Shown here piece by piece: positions 1 through 5,534 of a stretch of 5,535 bases of DNA (positions are counted from its first letter, which is position 1; the number at the start of each line of letters is the position of its first letter). Made by a program: the position numbers and the translations under genes. The notes under the pieces were generated by a model. It was not told where the DNA came from, ran no database searches, and saw only the letters and a list, made by a program, of their open reading frames with translations. Source of the DNA: an uncultured Prevotella sp. (GTDB lineage Bacteria; Bacteroidota; Bacteroidia; Bacteroidales; Bacteroidaceae); assembly GCA_900548195.1 (NCBI GenBank), contig URJQ01000145.1, positions 1-5,535 of the forward strand, given 5' to 3'.

Positions 1-244
1 TGTCGAGCATTTGTTTTTGGTTTTAGGTTTGTGCTGAATTGTAATTGTCCATGATGGATTGCTGGAATATGAATAGCCGATGATGATTATTTCTTACCGT
101 TCACCATAGAGAATAAAGATTCCGTCCGTCATATAGAGAATGTATAATTCAGTTTTGATTATAACTGATTATTTTTGTTTCTGTCCGCAAAAGTAATAAA
201 AAATAACTAAATTGCACCCTTTTTCCTTTTAATTTTGCATAAAT
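1..244. other. Upstream non-coding region, no convincing gene
   Basis: This AT-rich stretch, which continues as the porin leader up to 443, has no open frame of useful length on either strand. On the minus strand a start codon at 8-10 opens a frame (M-L-D) that leaves the window after three codons, so a divergent gene could begin here, but too little is visible to support it. A 12-codon minus-strand frame at 94-132 (peptide MTDGIFILYGER) is also present and is probably chance. A short imperfect direct repeat sharing ATAGAGAAT lies at 106-114 and 133-141. No RNA gene was recognised. Confidence 0.5.
188..195 (-). promoter_or_regulatory. Possible divergent -7 box (weak)
   Basis: Read on the minus strand this is TACTTTTG followed by C, which fits the Bacteroidetes -7 consensus TAnnTTTG. 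No TTTG is found 19-21 bases upstream on that strand, where the -33 box should lie; the sequence there is GGGT or GGTG. If real, it would drive leftward transcription towards a gene beyond the left edge, for which the only hint is a start codon at 8-10. Motifs of this length are common by chance in AT-rich DNA. Confidence 0.2.
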
Positions 245-276
245 TTTGCCTATATGGAAGAAAAATTGTAACTTTG
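245..276 (+). promoter_or_regulatory. Bacteroidetes-type promoter of the porin gene
   Basis: TTTG at 245-248 is followed after exactly 20 bases by TAACTTTG at 269-276, a full match to the -33 TTTG and -7 TAnnTTTG elements used by the primary sigma factor of Bacteroidetes. Transcription would start near 283, giving a leader of about 160 bases before the porin start at 444. Other -7-like boxes nearby, TAATTTTG at 230-237 and TACATTTG at 321-328, lack a properly spaced -33 TTTG and are weaker choices. This is the only well-formed promoter seen in the window, so the downstream plus-strand genes may depend on it. Confidence 0.65.
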
Positions 277-330
277 CCGAGTATTTATCTCAAAAAACAA
301 TCATTTTAATCTGTTTCGCATACATTTGAC

Positions 331-350
331 TTATCTTGGGCGTAAGGTAA
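331..350 (+). other. Small hairpin in the porin leader
   Basis: TTATCTT at 331-337 can pair with AAGGTAA at 344-350, giving seven pairs including one G-U, around the loop GGGCGT. It lies within the long leader of the porin mRNA. The stem is AT-rich and short, so it may be chance; no known riboswitch or RNA thermometer was recognised. Short ATG-starting frames at 360 and 371 in the same leader end after one and two codons. Confidence 0.25.
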
Positions 351-443
351 CTTCGTCAATGTAATCAGAATGAACTAATGCCAATGAAAAATGCACGGAG
401 AGACCAAAGTGTGTGTGAACGTAAAAACGAACTAAGAAGAAAA

Positions 444-1514
444 ATGAACTTTTCACGCAAGTGCGCAGCCATGCTCTGCATCGGTCTGCTATCGCCAATC
501 GCTATGATGGCGCAGGAGAAATCCGACACTGAGAATGTAAAAGATTTTATTGAGGATGTAAGCAAGCGTATTCAGCTCCACGGTTATGCCCAGGCAGGCT
601 ATACATACCAGCATAAGGGAGGTGAGGAAACTAATACGTTTGACTTCAAGCGCGCTTTCCTTATCGCCAATGCAAATATCACTGACAGATGGAGCACCGT
701 CTTCATGTACGATATAGGCGGCAAGGTGCAGGAATACTATACAGACTATCGTCTGACTAATAATAAGGCATTGTCCGTGCGTTTCGGTCAGTTCAAGAAT
801 GGATTGACTATGGAAAACCGTGTGTCACCGACCAATTCGGAGGTAATAGATGTCTGTTCGGAGAGTGTCACCTATCTTACAGGCTGCGGAACCGACCCTC
901 TGATGGGAGTGCAGTTTGGTCGTGACCTCGGAATGCTTCTCTATGGCGAGGTGGCAAAAGGCAAACTCTACTATGAACTCGGCGTGATGAACGGTCAGGG
1001 CATCAACCAGAAGGATCAGAACAATGCAAAGGATATCATCGGACGCATTGAGGTGCGCCCTGCCAAGGGACTCAATATCGTGGCTACAGGACAGCTTGGT
1101 AAGGGTCATGCCATTGCTCCTTCTATCTATAACCCTGATATTCTTCCTGGTCAGGACTACACAAGAGACCGCTACAGCGTAGGTTTCGACTATAAGTCAC
1201 GCCCATTCAACGTGCACGGTGAGTACCTTGAGGGTAAGGATGGCAATACCATCAGCCGCGGTGCTTATATCACTGGCAGCATTGCTATCGTGCCAAATGT
1301 ATTTGACATCGTAGGTTCTTACGATTATTTCAATTACAATACCGACCTCGATTATGATATGCACAAGGCAGTATTCGGTGTCCAGTGGTGGTATTTCAAG
1401 AAATGTCGCTTCCAGGTGCAGTACGTTTATCGCAGTGCTTACACCACAAAGACCGAATTCGTGCACGGTGCAAACAATGCCATCATGTGCCAGATGCAGG
1501 TGAGATTCAACTAA
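444..1514 (+). CDS. Outer-membrane porin, OprO/OprP-like (Porin_O_P family)
   Basis: Predicted 356-residue beta-barrel porin for passive entry of small, often anionic solutes through the outer membrane. The start at 444 is chosen because a clean signal peptide begins there: a basic N-end (RK at 5-6), a hydrophobic core to about residue 20, and a likely cut after Ala23 (MMA|QEK). An in-frame ATG at 378 would add 22 highly charged residues in front and is less likely. The mature protein starts with a short polar, possibly helical stretch (24-42). Amphipathic strands follow from IQLHGYAQAGYTYQ (43-56), then FKRAFLIANANI (68-79), WSTVFMYDI (83-91) and VRFGQFKNG (112-120), which resemble the phosphate-selective porin family. 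The C-terminus MQVRFN has the penultimate aromatic typical of barrels. Cys138 and Cys148 could form a loop disulfide. The length is slightly short for the family. The solute is unknown; the symporter downstream suggests a shared uptake route, which is inference. Confidence 0.88.
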   Translation: MNFSRKCAAMLCIGLLSPIAMMAQEKSDTENVKDFIEDVSKRIQLHGYAQAGYTYQHKGGEETNTFDFKRAFLIANANITDRWSTVFMYDIGGKVQEYYTDYRLTNNKALSVRFGQFKNGLTMENRVSPTNSEVIDVCSESVTYLTGCGTDPLMGVQFGRDLGMLLYGEVAKGKLYYELGVMNGQGINQKDQNNAKDIIGRIEVRPAKGLNIVATGQLGKGHAIAPSIYNPDILPGQDYTRDRYSVGFDYKSRPFNVHGEYLEGKDGNTISRGAYITGSIAIVPNVFDIVGSYDYFNYNTDLDYDMHKAVFGVQWWYFKKCRFQVQYVYRSAYTTKTEFVHGANNAIMCQMQVRFN

Positions 1515-1519
1515 TTTCG

Positions 1520-1535
1520 GGGCAGACCACTGCCC
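1520..1535 (+). terminator. Stem-loop just after the porin stop
   Basis: GGGCAG at 1520-1525 pairs perfectly with CTGCCC at 1530-1535 around the tetraloop ACCA, beginning six bases after the porin stop codon. The stem is GC-rich and stable for its size. No run of T follows (the next bases are TCTGATAACC), so it is not a classical intrinsic terminator. It could protect the 3' end of the porin mRNA or cause partial termination, which would lower symporter expression relative to the porin. Confidence 0.35.
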
Positions 1536-1539
1536 TCTG

Positions 1540-1640
1540 ATAACCAGACAAAGGAAACACGGAAACCTGAACCATGAGAAACCCGCAGCGAGTCTGTGGA
1601 TTTGATAGTTCGCGTTTCTGTGTTTCCTTTGTTTCGTTAT
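1540..1640. repeat. Long imperfect inverted repeat (101 bases)
   Basis: ACAAAGGAAACACGGAAAC at 1548-1566 is the reverse complement of 1614-1632 except for one base, and that mismatch becomes a G-U pair in plus-strand RNA. Pairing extends outwards through 1546-1547 with 1633-1634, skips one mismatch, and continues for 1540-1544 with 1636-1640. Inside, CCGCAG at 1583-1588 can pair with CTGTGG at 1594-1599, making a branched or nested hairpin. The combination suggests a palindromic dispersed element or a structured RNA between two co-oriented genes. No transposase, target-site duplication or T-run was seen, so its class is undecided. Confidence 0.55.
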
Positions 1641-1702
1641 GTCCCATCGGTTCGCCATATTGACGGCATCTCCCGACAATACCAACCTAATAGCCACTGT
1701 GC

Positions 1703-1720
1703 CAACGGTTTCTGCCGTTG
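1703..1720 (+). promoter_or_regulatory. Hairpin upstream of the symporter start
   Basis: CAACGG at 1703-1708 and CCGTTG at 1715-1720 form a perfect six-pair stem with the loop TTTCTG, ending 33 bases before the symporter ATG. The stretch between hairpin and ATG is AT-rich and unstructured (AATAATAACAACC and similar), which suits ribosome entry in Bacteroidetes. The palindrome could be an RNA stem or a small operator; neither can be decided from sequence alone. Confidence 0.35.
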
Positions 1721-1753
1721 TTACACAATAGCAATAATAACAACCCAAACACT

Positions 1754-3313
1754 ATGTTAATAAAAGTAACCCTGACAATCATCTTCCTCGTCGTAATGGT
1801 AGGCGTAGGATTTTATTCCCGTCAACAGGCAAAGAGCGTTGACGGATTCGTGCTCGGAGGTCGTTCGGTAGGACCATGGCTTACTGCTTTCGCCTACGGC
1901 ACAAGTTATTTCTCCGCTGTGGTCTTCGTAGGCTATGCCGGACAGTTTGGCTGGAAGTATGGACTATCTGCCTCATGGATAGGTATAGGCAATGCTATCA
2001 TCGGCTCATTGCTGGCATGGATAGTCCTCGGAAGGCGTACAAAACTGATGACCCAGCACATCCAGAGTCGCACTATGCCCGATTTCTTTGGCACGCGATA
2101 CGGCAGCGAGGGACTGAGAGTGGTGGCTTCCATCATTGCTTTCGTGTTCCTAATACCTTATACGGCAGGCGTTTATATGGGAATATCCAAACTCTTTGAG
2201 ATGGGTTTCGGCATTCCATATTCCTATTGTGCCATCATAATGGCTTGTCTCACAGCGGTATATGTCATACTCGGCGGATATAAGGCGACGGCGATAAATG
2301 ACTTTATCCAAGGCATCATAATGCTTTTCGGCATCACCACCGTCATCTTTGTGGTGCTCCAGCATCAGGGTGGACTTGCAGAAGCAGTGGATAAAATGGC
2401 GGCTGCAGTGCCTACAGTTCATGATATGGAGGATAAGTCGGGACTATTCTCCGCTTTCCGTCCGGGAGACTTCGCTTCCTGGTTCGGTCCGAATCCGCTT
2501 AGCCTGCTCGGAGTCGTGGTGTTGACCTCGCTCGGAACGTGGGGACTGCCTCAGATGGTGGGAAAATTCTATTCCATTACTGACGAATGCGCTATCAAAA
2601 GAGGTACAGTAATCTCTACTATCTTTGCCTTGATAGTGTCTGGCGGATGCTATTTCCTCGGCAGTTTTGGCAGACTTTTTCCCGAGCCAGCCTTCTCTCC
2701 CGACATGCATAAGTACGCTTATGATTCCATAGTGCCGTCGATGCTGGAGACATTGCCCGATATTCTCATCGCTCTTGTGGTGCTTTTAGTGCTTTCAGCA
2801 TCAATGTCCACATTGGCAAGTCTTGTCCTGACGTCTTCATCTACAATGACTCTCGACCTTATCTATCGTGATAAGAAATCGCAGGATGGCGAAGTGGAAG
2901 GCGGCGAGATAGATGACATGGTGGCAGAAAAGATAGAGCGTCGCAAGGTAGTGGTCATGCGTGTTCTGATAGTCTTCTTCATTGTCCTCTCATTGATGAT
3001 AGCTCTCAATCCTCCACAGTTTATTGCTCAACTCATGGGCATCTCCTGGGGAGCACTTGCAGGTGCATTCCTTGCTCCGTTTATGCTCGGACTGTATTGG
3101 CGTGGCGTCACTCCAGCCAGTGTATGGGCTTGCTTTGCGTGGGGCGTAGGGCTTACAGTGGTCAATATGATGCTTGGCAATTCCATCCTCAATCCCATCG
3201 ACTGCGGTGCAGTGGCAATGGTAGGTGGCTTCATCATTGTGTTCATTGTCAGTCTGTTTACCCGTAAGATGGACCGGTCATTTGTGGATGATGTGTTCAA
3301 ATGCTATGGGTAA
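1754..3313 (+). CDS. Sodium:solute symporter (SSS family, PutP/SGLT-like)
   Basis: Predicted 519-residue inner-membrane carrier that uses the Na+ gradient to import a small solute. About 13 hydrophobic segments can be seen by eye, starting near residues 2-20, 40-62, 74-93 and 119-139 and ending with 425-447, 455-473 and 484-502. Family signatures are VGPWLTAF (39-46), GGYKATAINDFIQG (174-187), GLPQMVGKFYSI (264-275) and SMSTLASLVLTSSS (350-363). Ser352 and Thr353 match the Na2-site Ser-Thr pair of PutP. The TM2 position equal to the essential Asp55 of PutP appears to be Tyr52 (GTSYFS), so substrate and ion coordination probably differ from the proline carrier. A charged cytoplasmic loop lies at 372-398. 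The ATG at 1754 is preferred over a TTG at 1718, because it starts directly at the first membrane segment and lies outside the preceding hairpin. No Shine-Dalgarno sequence is present, as is usual in Bacteroidetes. The substrate cannot be named. Confidence 0.9.
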   Translation: MLIKVTLTIIFLVVMVGVGFYSRQQAKSVDGFVLGGRSVGPWLTAFAYGTSYFSAVVFVGYAGQFGWKYGLSASWIGIGNAIIGSLLAWIVLGRRTKLMTQHIQSRTMPDFFGTRYGSEGLRVVASIIAFVFLIPYTAGVYMGISKLFEMGFGIPYSYCAIIMACLTAVYVILGGYKATAINDFIQGIIMLFGITTVIFVVLQHQGGLAEAVDKMAAAVPTVHDMEDKSGLFSAFRPGDFASWFGPNPLSLLGVVVLTSLGTWGLPQMVGKFYSITDECAIKRGTVISTIFALIVSGGCYFLGSFGRLFPEPAFSPDMHKYAYDSIVPSMLETLPDILIALVVLLVLSASMSTLASLVLTSSSTMTLDLIYRDKKSQDGEVEGGEIDDMVAEKIERRKVVVMRVLIVFFIVLSLMIALNPPQFIAQLMGISWGALAGAFLAPFMLGLYWRGVTPASVWACFAWGVGLTVVNMMLGNSILNPIDCGAVAMVGGFIIVFIVSLFTRKMDRSFVDDVFKCYG

Positions 3314-3337
3314 ATGCAACAGTCGCTATGTCTGCTT

Positions 3338-3351
3338 TGCTTGATTAAGCA
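3338..3351 (+). other. Short AT-rich hairpin after the symporter
   Basis: TGCTT at 3338-3342 pairs with AAGCA at 3347-3351 around the loop GATT, 24 bases after the symporter stop codon. It is short, has only two G-C pairs and lacks a following T-run, so efficient termination is unlikely. Read-through from the symporter into the beta-helix gene therefore seems possible, and no promoter match was found in this 130-base gap. Confidence 0.25.
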
Positions 3352-3355
3352 TTAC

Positions 3356-3446
3356 AATTATGCATTATGCAATAAGAATTATGCATTATGCAATAAGAAT
3401 TATGCATTATGCAATATGAATTATGAATTAAGAATTAAGAATTATG
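3356..3446 (+). repeat. Heptamer tandem array (13 x 7 bp) reaching the start codon
   Basis: The 91 bases divide exactly into thirteen 7-bp units. The first nine form three 21-bp copies, each made of AATTATG, CATTATG and CAATAAG; the first two copies are identical and the third differs only in its last unit (CAATATG). Four simpler units follow: AATTATG, AATTAAG, AATTAAG and AATTATG. The ATG of the final unit (3444-3446) is the start codon of the beta-helix gene. Each 21-bp copy contains the near-palindrome TGCATTATGCA. Because 7 is not a multiple of 3, gain or loss of one unit shifts reading frames crossing the array, and such arrays can vary by replication slippage. Confidence 0.95.
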
Positions 3447-5102
3447 AATTACATTTTCCTTCTCTTTCTGATTTTTTTCCCAGTTTCTCTCTGTGCGCAA
3501 ACGCTTTATGTCAACCCATCCAAGTCGACAAATCTGCGCAAAGAAGTATTCCGCACCGTCAATGAGGCATTGCGTCAAGCCGAGAAAATATCGCAGGAAA
3601 AGAAACTGAAAGGCGATACCACATGGACTACGGTCAGCATTGCTCCGTCAGTCTATTGGATAGATGATCCAAATAAGCAGGATATTGCGCGTCCATTGCA
3701 AGGCGAAAACACACCTTATGGCATGAAATTGAAGCTCGACAGAGTGAAGATTATAGGCGAATCCAGCAATCCTAAGGATGTCATTCTGGCGTGTCAACGT
3801 GGTCAGACCCAAGGCGCTGACGGCAATTTCACCATGTTTCACATCACTGGCAGTGATATAGAGGTGGAGAATGTGACATTCGGCAACTACTGTAATGTCG
3901 ATCTTGTCTATCCGAAGAATCCCAAACTTAATCGCCCTCGCCGTGCTGATGCCATCGTGCAGGCGCAACTTGTCATCTGCGATGGAGACCGTTATCATGC
4001 ACGCAACTGTGAGTTTATCTCCCGATTAAACCTCTGTCCATTTGCAGGAGCAAAGAATGCAGTATTCGATAATTGCTATTTTGAATGCACTGATGATGCC
4101 CTCTGTGGCACAGGTACTTACAATCATTGTCGCTTTACCTTCTTCTCCAGCAAACCATTCTATGCCACTTCTGCCAGAGGCGCATTCTTCTATGACTGCG
4201 ACATACATTGCAAGACCCGCGGAACACAATATCTTACCAAGGTTTCAAGTCCGGTGACGCTGCGAAATTGTCGCTTTACGAGTGACGATGAGGCTCTGAA
4301 AGTGGAGTGGACGCGCAAGCCAAATCCCAAGGATAAATGCTATATGATGGATTGCACGCTCAATGGCAAACCGCTCATAGTGCCTACCACGCCCGATATT
4401 CCCATGCCTTTAGGTTTCCCTTTGTTTGGCATAATAGGGACGGATAAAGTGGAGTCAGGTCGCTGGACCATTGATGCTTATTGTCCGTCAGACCTTGGCG
4501 ACTACGCTTTCGAACCGGATAAGTCTCGTCCGGCATGGGTGTTCGGCGAGGGAATGGACGGAGCTGAGGGCTGCTATGGACTGATACAGAATGTCCGCGG
4601 TGCCCGACTGATGTTCACCTCCCTTGACGATGAGAAATATGGAGGTCAGCATCTCTCGCTCAATCTCGACCCTTGCAAGGGACCGGGACAAGGCTTTGGC
4701 AGCGCCACAGGGCAGTATCTCGACATCTGTATCAAGTTTGACACCCGCACACTCACCGGTTATGGCATCCGCTTTGTCCGCACTCCGCATCATGACAAGG
4801 CAGTCGAGATATATCTCGTGGCATATAATAAAGGTGTAATAACGCCGATTTCCTCCCCGGAAAAGTGTACCCTCTTCCGCCGTGGATGTCATATTGATAT
4901 GCTTGCCACGCACGATTCTCTCACTGTAACCGTCACTAATGCAGTGCAGAAGGCAACATCCGACGCGCAGTCAGTTTCCTCCCAGACGCTGAAAGCGCCA
5001 ATCTCTCACAATCCTTTCGGAGGAATCCATATCCAGCACACCGGCAGCACCGGCGCTTCAGCCACGGTAATCAGCAATCTCCACTGCGACTATAGACTTT
5101 AG
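3444..5102 (+). CDS. Exported pectinesterase-like (CE8-like) beta-helix protein
   Basis: Predicted 552-residue exported protein. The signal peptide is residues 1-18 (LCA|QTL); the residue before Cys17 is Leu, which does not fit a lipobox. Residues about 20-310 resemble a right-handed parallel beta-helix of the pectin methylesterase (CE8) kind: VSIAPSVYWID (64-74) aligns with the GxYxE motif, QAQLV (173-177) with QAVAL, GDRYHARNCEF (181-191) with the strand before QDTL, and CTDDALCG (215-222) with GtVDFIFG, keeping Asp218. The QDTL motif itself seems replaced by LNLC (195-198). Arg291 may match the LGRPW arginine. Residues about 370-552 look like a separate beta-sandwich (for example GYGIRFVRT, 439-447; EIYLVAYNKG, 455-464). 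It is unusually rich in Cys, many spaced as helix rungs. Activity on pectin is uncertain; a divergent esterase, lyase-like enzyme or binding protein are alternatives. It is probably co-transcribed with the symporter. Confidence 0.75.
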   Translation: MNYIFLLFLIFFPVSLCAQTLYVNPSKSTNLRKEVFRTVNEALRQAEKISQEKKLKGDTTWTTVSIAPSVYWIDDPNKQDIARPLQGENTPYGMKLKLDRVKIIGESSNPKDVILACQRGQTQGADGNFTMFHITGSDIEVENVTFGNYCNVDLVYPKNPKLNRPRRADAIVQAQLVICDGDRYHARNCEFISRLNLCPFAGAKNAVFDNCYFECTDDALCGTGTYNHCRFTFFSSKPFYATSARGAFFYDCDIHCKTRGTQYLTKVSSPVTLRNCRFTSDDEALKVEWTRKPNPKDKCYMMDCTLNGKPLIVPTTPDIPMPLGFPLFGIIGTDKVESGRWTIDAYCPSDLGDYAFEPDKSRPAWVFGEGMDGAEGCYGLIQNVRGARLMFTSLDDEKYGGQHLSLNLDPCKGPGQGFGSATGQYLDICIKFDTRTLTGYGIRFVRTPHHDKAVEIYLVAYNKGVITPISSPEKCTLFRRGCHIDMLATHDSLTVTVTNAVQKATSDAQSVSSQTLKAPISHNPFGGIHIQHTGSTGASATVISNLHCDYRL

Positions 5103-5127
5103 TTAGGGTGGGAGAGGGGCATTATCC

Positions 5128-5394
5128 TTAAGCTTCATGTGAATATTTCTGATAGTCGCCAAGAAGTTGCTCTACATGAATGACTTCAGAACAAGCATCC
5201 CAAGTCACGCCTCCACCTATAAGATACCAGTTTTTTCGCTCTTTAGAAGAAATACGCTTTAAACTCGGGAAGGCAGAGATTGGCATAATGATAGAACGAC
5301 CATCCACTAAATCCACTTGCCATTTGCCACGCAAAGGGAAAGATACTGACTTAATTTGAGGAACAACGTCCCAAAAACCTTCTTTCTTAAACAT
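5128..5394 (-). CDS. DUF2442 domain protein
   Basis: Predicted 88-residue soluble protein with no signal peptide or membrane segment. It matches the DUF2442 pattern nearly end to end: a strand pair with LVDGRSIIMPIS (29-40), the AFPSLKRIS segment (41-49) in place of the usual WFPRL, then ERKNWYLIGGG (52-62), a Trp at 65 and the closing VIHVEQLL (71-78). The common D-E-D-I-S stretch is changed to ACSEVIH. The function of the domain is not established; it often lies beside a DUF4160 gene in pairs proposed to be toxin-antitoxin-like. No DUF4160 gene is seen within 141 bases upstream or in the rest of the window, so this copy appears to be single, unless a partner lies further right. It faces the beta-helix gene, with 25 bases between the two stop codons and no clear terminator between them. 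It looks more AT-rich than the three plus-strand genes. Confidence 0.8.
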   Translation of the reverse strand: MFKKEGFWDVVPQIKSVSFPLRGKWQVDLVDGRSIIMPISAFPSLKRISSKERKNWYLIGGGVTWDACSEVIHVEQLLGDYQKYSHEA

Positions 5395-5443
5395 AGTATT
5401 TTATTTTTTACTCAACTTTCGCAAGCAATAAATAGTCCCTCAG

Positions 5444-5461
5444 TCCCCACTGCCGTGGGGA
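5444..5461. promoter_or_regulatory. GC-rich hairpin upstream of the DUF2442 gene
   Basis: TCCCCAC at 5444-5450 and GTGGGGA at 5455-5461 form a perfect seven-pair stem with a four-base loop, in otherwise AT-rich DNA. It lies 50 bases upstream of the DUF2442 start. Neither side carries a T-run directly after the stem, so it is not a classical terminator in either direction. It could be a leader hairpin, an operator, or the end of a transcript from beyond the right edge. No TAnnTTTG promoter box was found between it and the gene. Confidence 0.5.
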
Positions 5462-5470
5462 AGTGTAAAT

Positions 5471-5534
5471 TATCAATAGAGAAAAATAGAGAAAAAATAG
5501 AAAAAATATATTTGTTTGTTTTTATTTATTGATA
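5471..5534. repeat. AT-rich imperfect palindrome at the right edge
   Basis: TATCAATA at 5471-5478 is the exact reverse complement of 5527-5534. The interior is A-rich on the left (repeats of ATAGAGAAAA type) and T-rich on the right, so pairing can continue inwards to about 5494 with 5511, with two mismatches and a few G-U pairs. Part of this is expected from composition alone. It could act as a bidirectional terminator between the DUF2442 gene and a gene beyond the right edge, or be a slippage-prone A tract. Confidence 0.35.

Larger units (their letters stand above)
1515..1753. other. Structured gap between porin and symporter
   Basis: This 239-base gap encodes no gene that I can support. 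It holds three potential stem-loops, annotated separately at 1520-1535, 1540-1640 and 1703-1720. I see no match to the TAnnTTTG promoter box with a proper -33 element, so the symporter may be read through from the porin promoter. A poorly matched promoter or one hidden in the repeat cannot be excluded. A minus-strand open frame at 1197-1748 crosses the gap, but it is mostly antisense to the porin and has no recognisable domain. Confidence 0.6.

Noticed and set aside
94..132. 12-codon minus-strand peptide gene
   Set aside because: Frames of this size are common by chance, and nothing but a weak -7 box lies upstream.
378..443. In-frame ATG at 378 as the porin start
   Set aside because: It would add 22 strongly charged residues in front of a complete signal peptide that begins at 444. 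The 444 start gives a normal export signal.
1197..1748. 183-codon minus-strand open frame across the end of the porin and the gap
   Set aside because: Over half is antisense to the porin and the rest crosses the inverted repeat. No domain, signal peptide or promoter supports it.
1718..1753. TTG at 1718 as the symporter start
   Set aside because: It lies inside the 1703-1720 hairpin and adds an Asn-rich tail before the first membrane segment; the ATG at 1754 starts exactly at that segment.
3356..3446. CRISPR array
   Set aside because: The units are 7 or 21 bp with no unique spacers, and no cas gene is near.
3314..3565. 83-codon frame as a real protein gene
   Set aside because: Its peptide is low-complexity translation of the tandem array followed by out-of-frame sequence of the beta-helix gene. 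It is kept only as a finding about frame shifts.
4488..4913. 141-codon minus-strand open frame inside the beta-helix gene
   Set aside because: It is entirely antisense to a well-supported gene and has no recognisable motif.
5103..5127. Terminator between the converging genes
   Set aside because: The 25 bases are purine-rich (GGGTGGGAGAGGGG) with no inverted repeat or T-run that would make a stem-loop.
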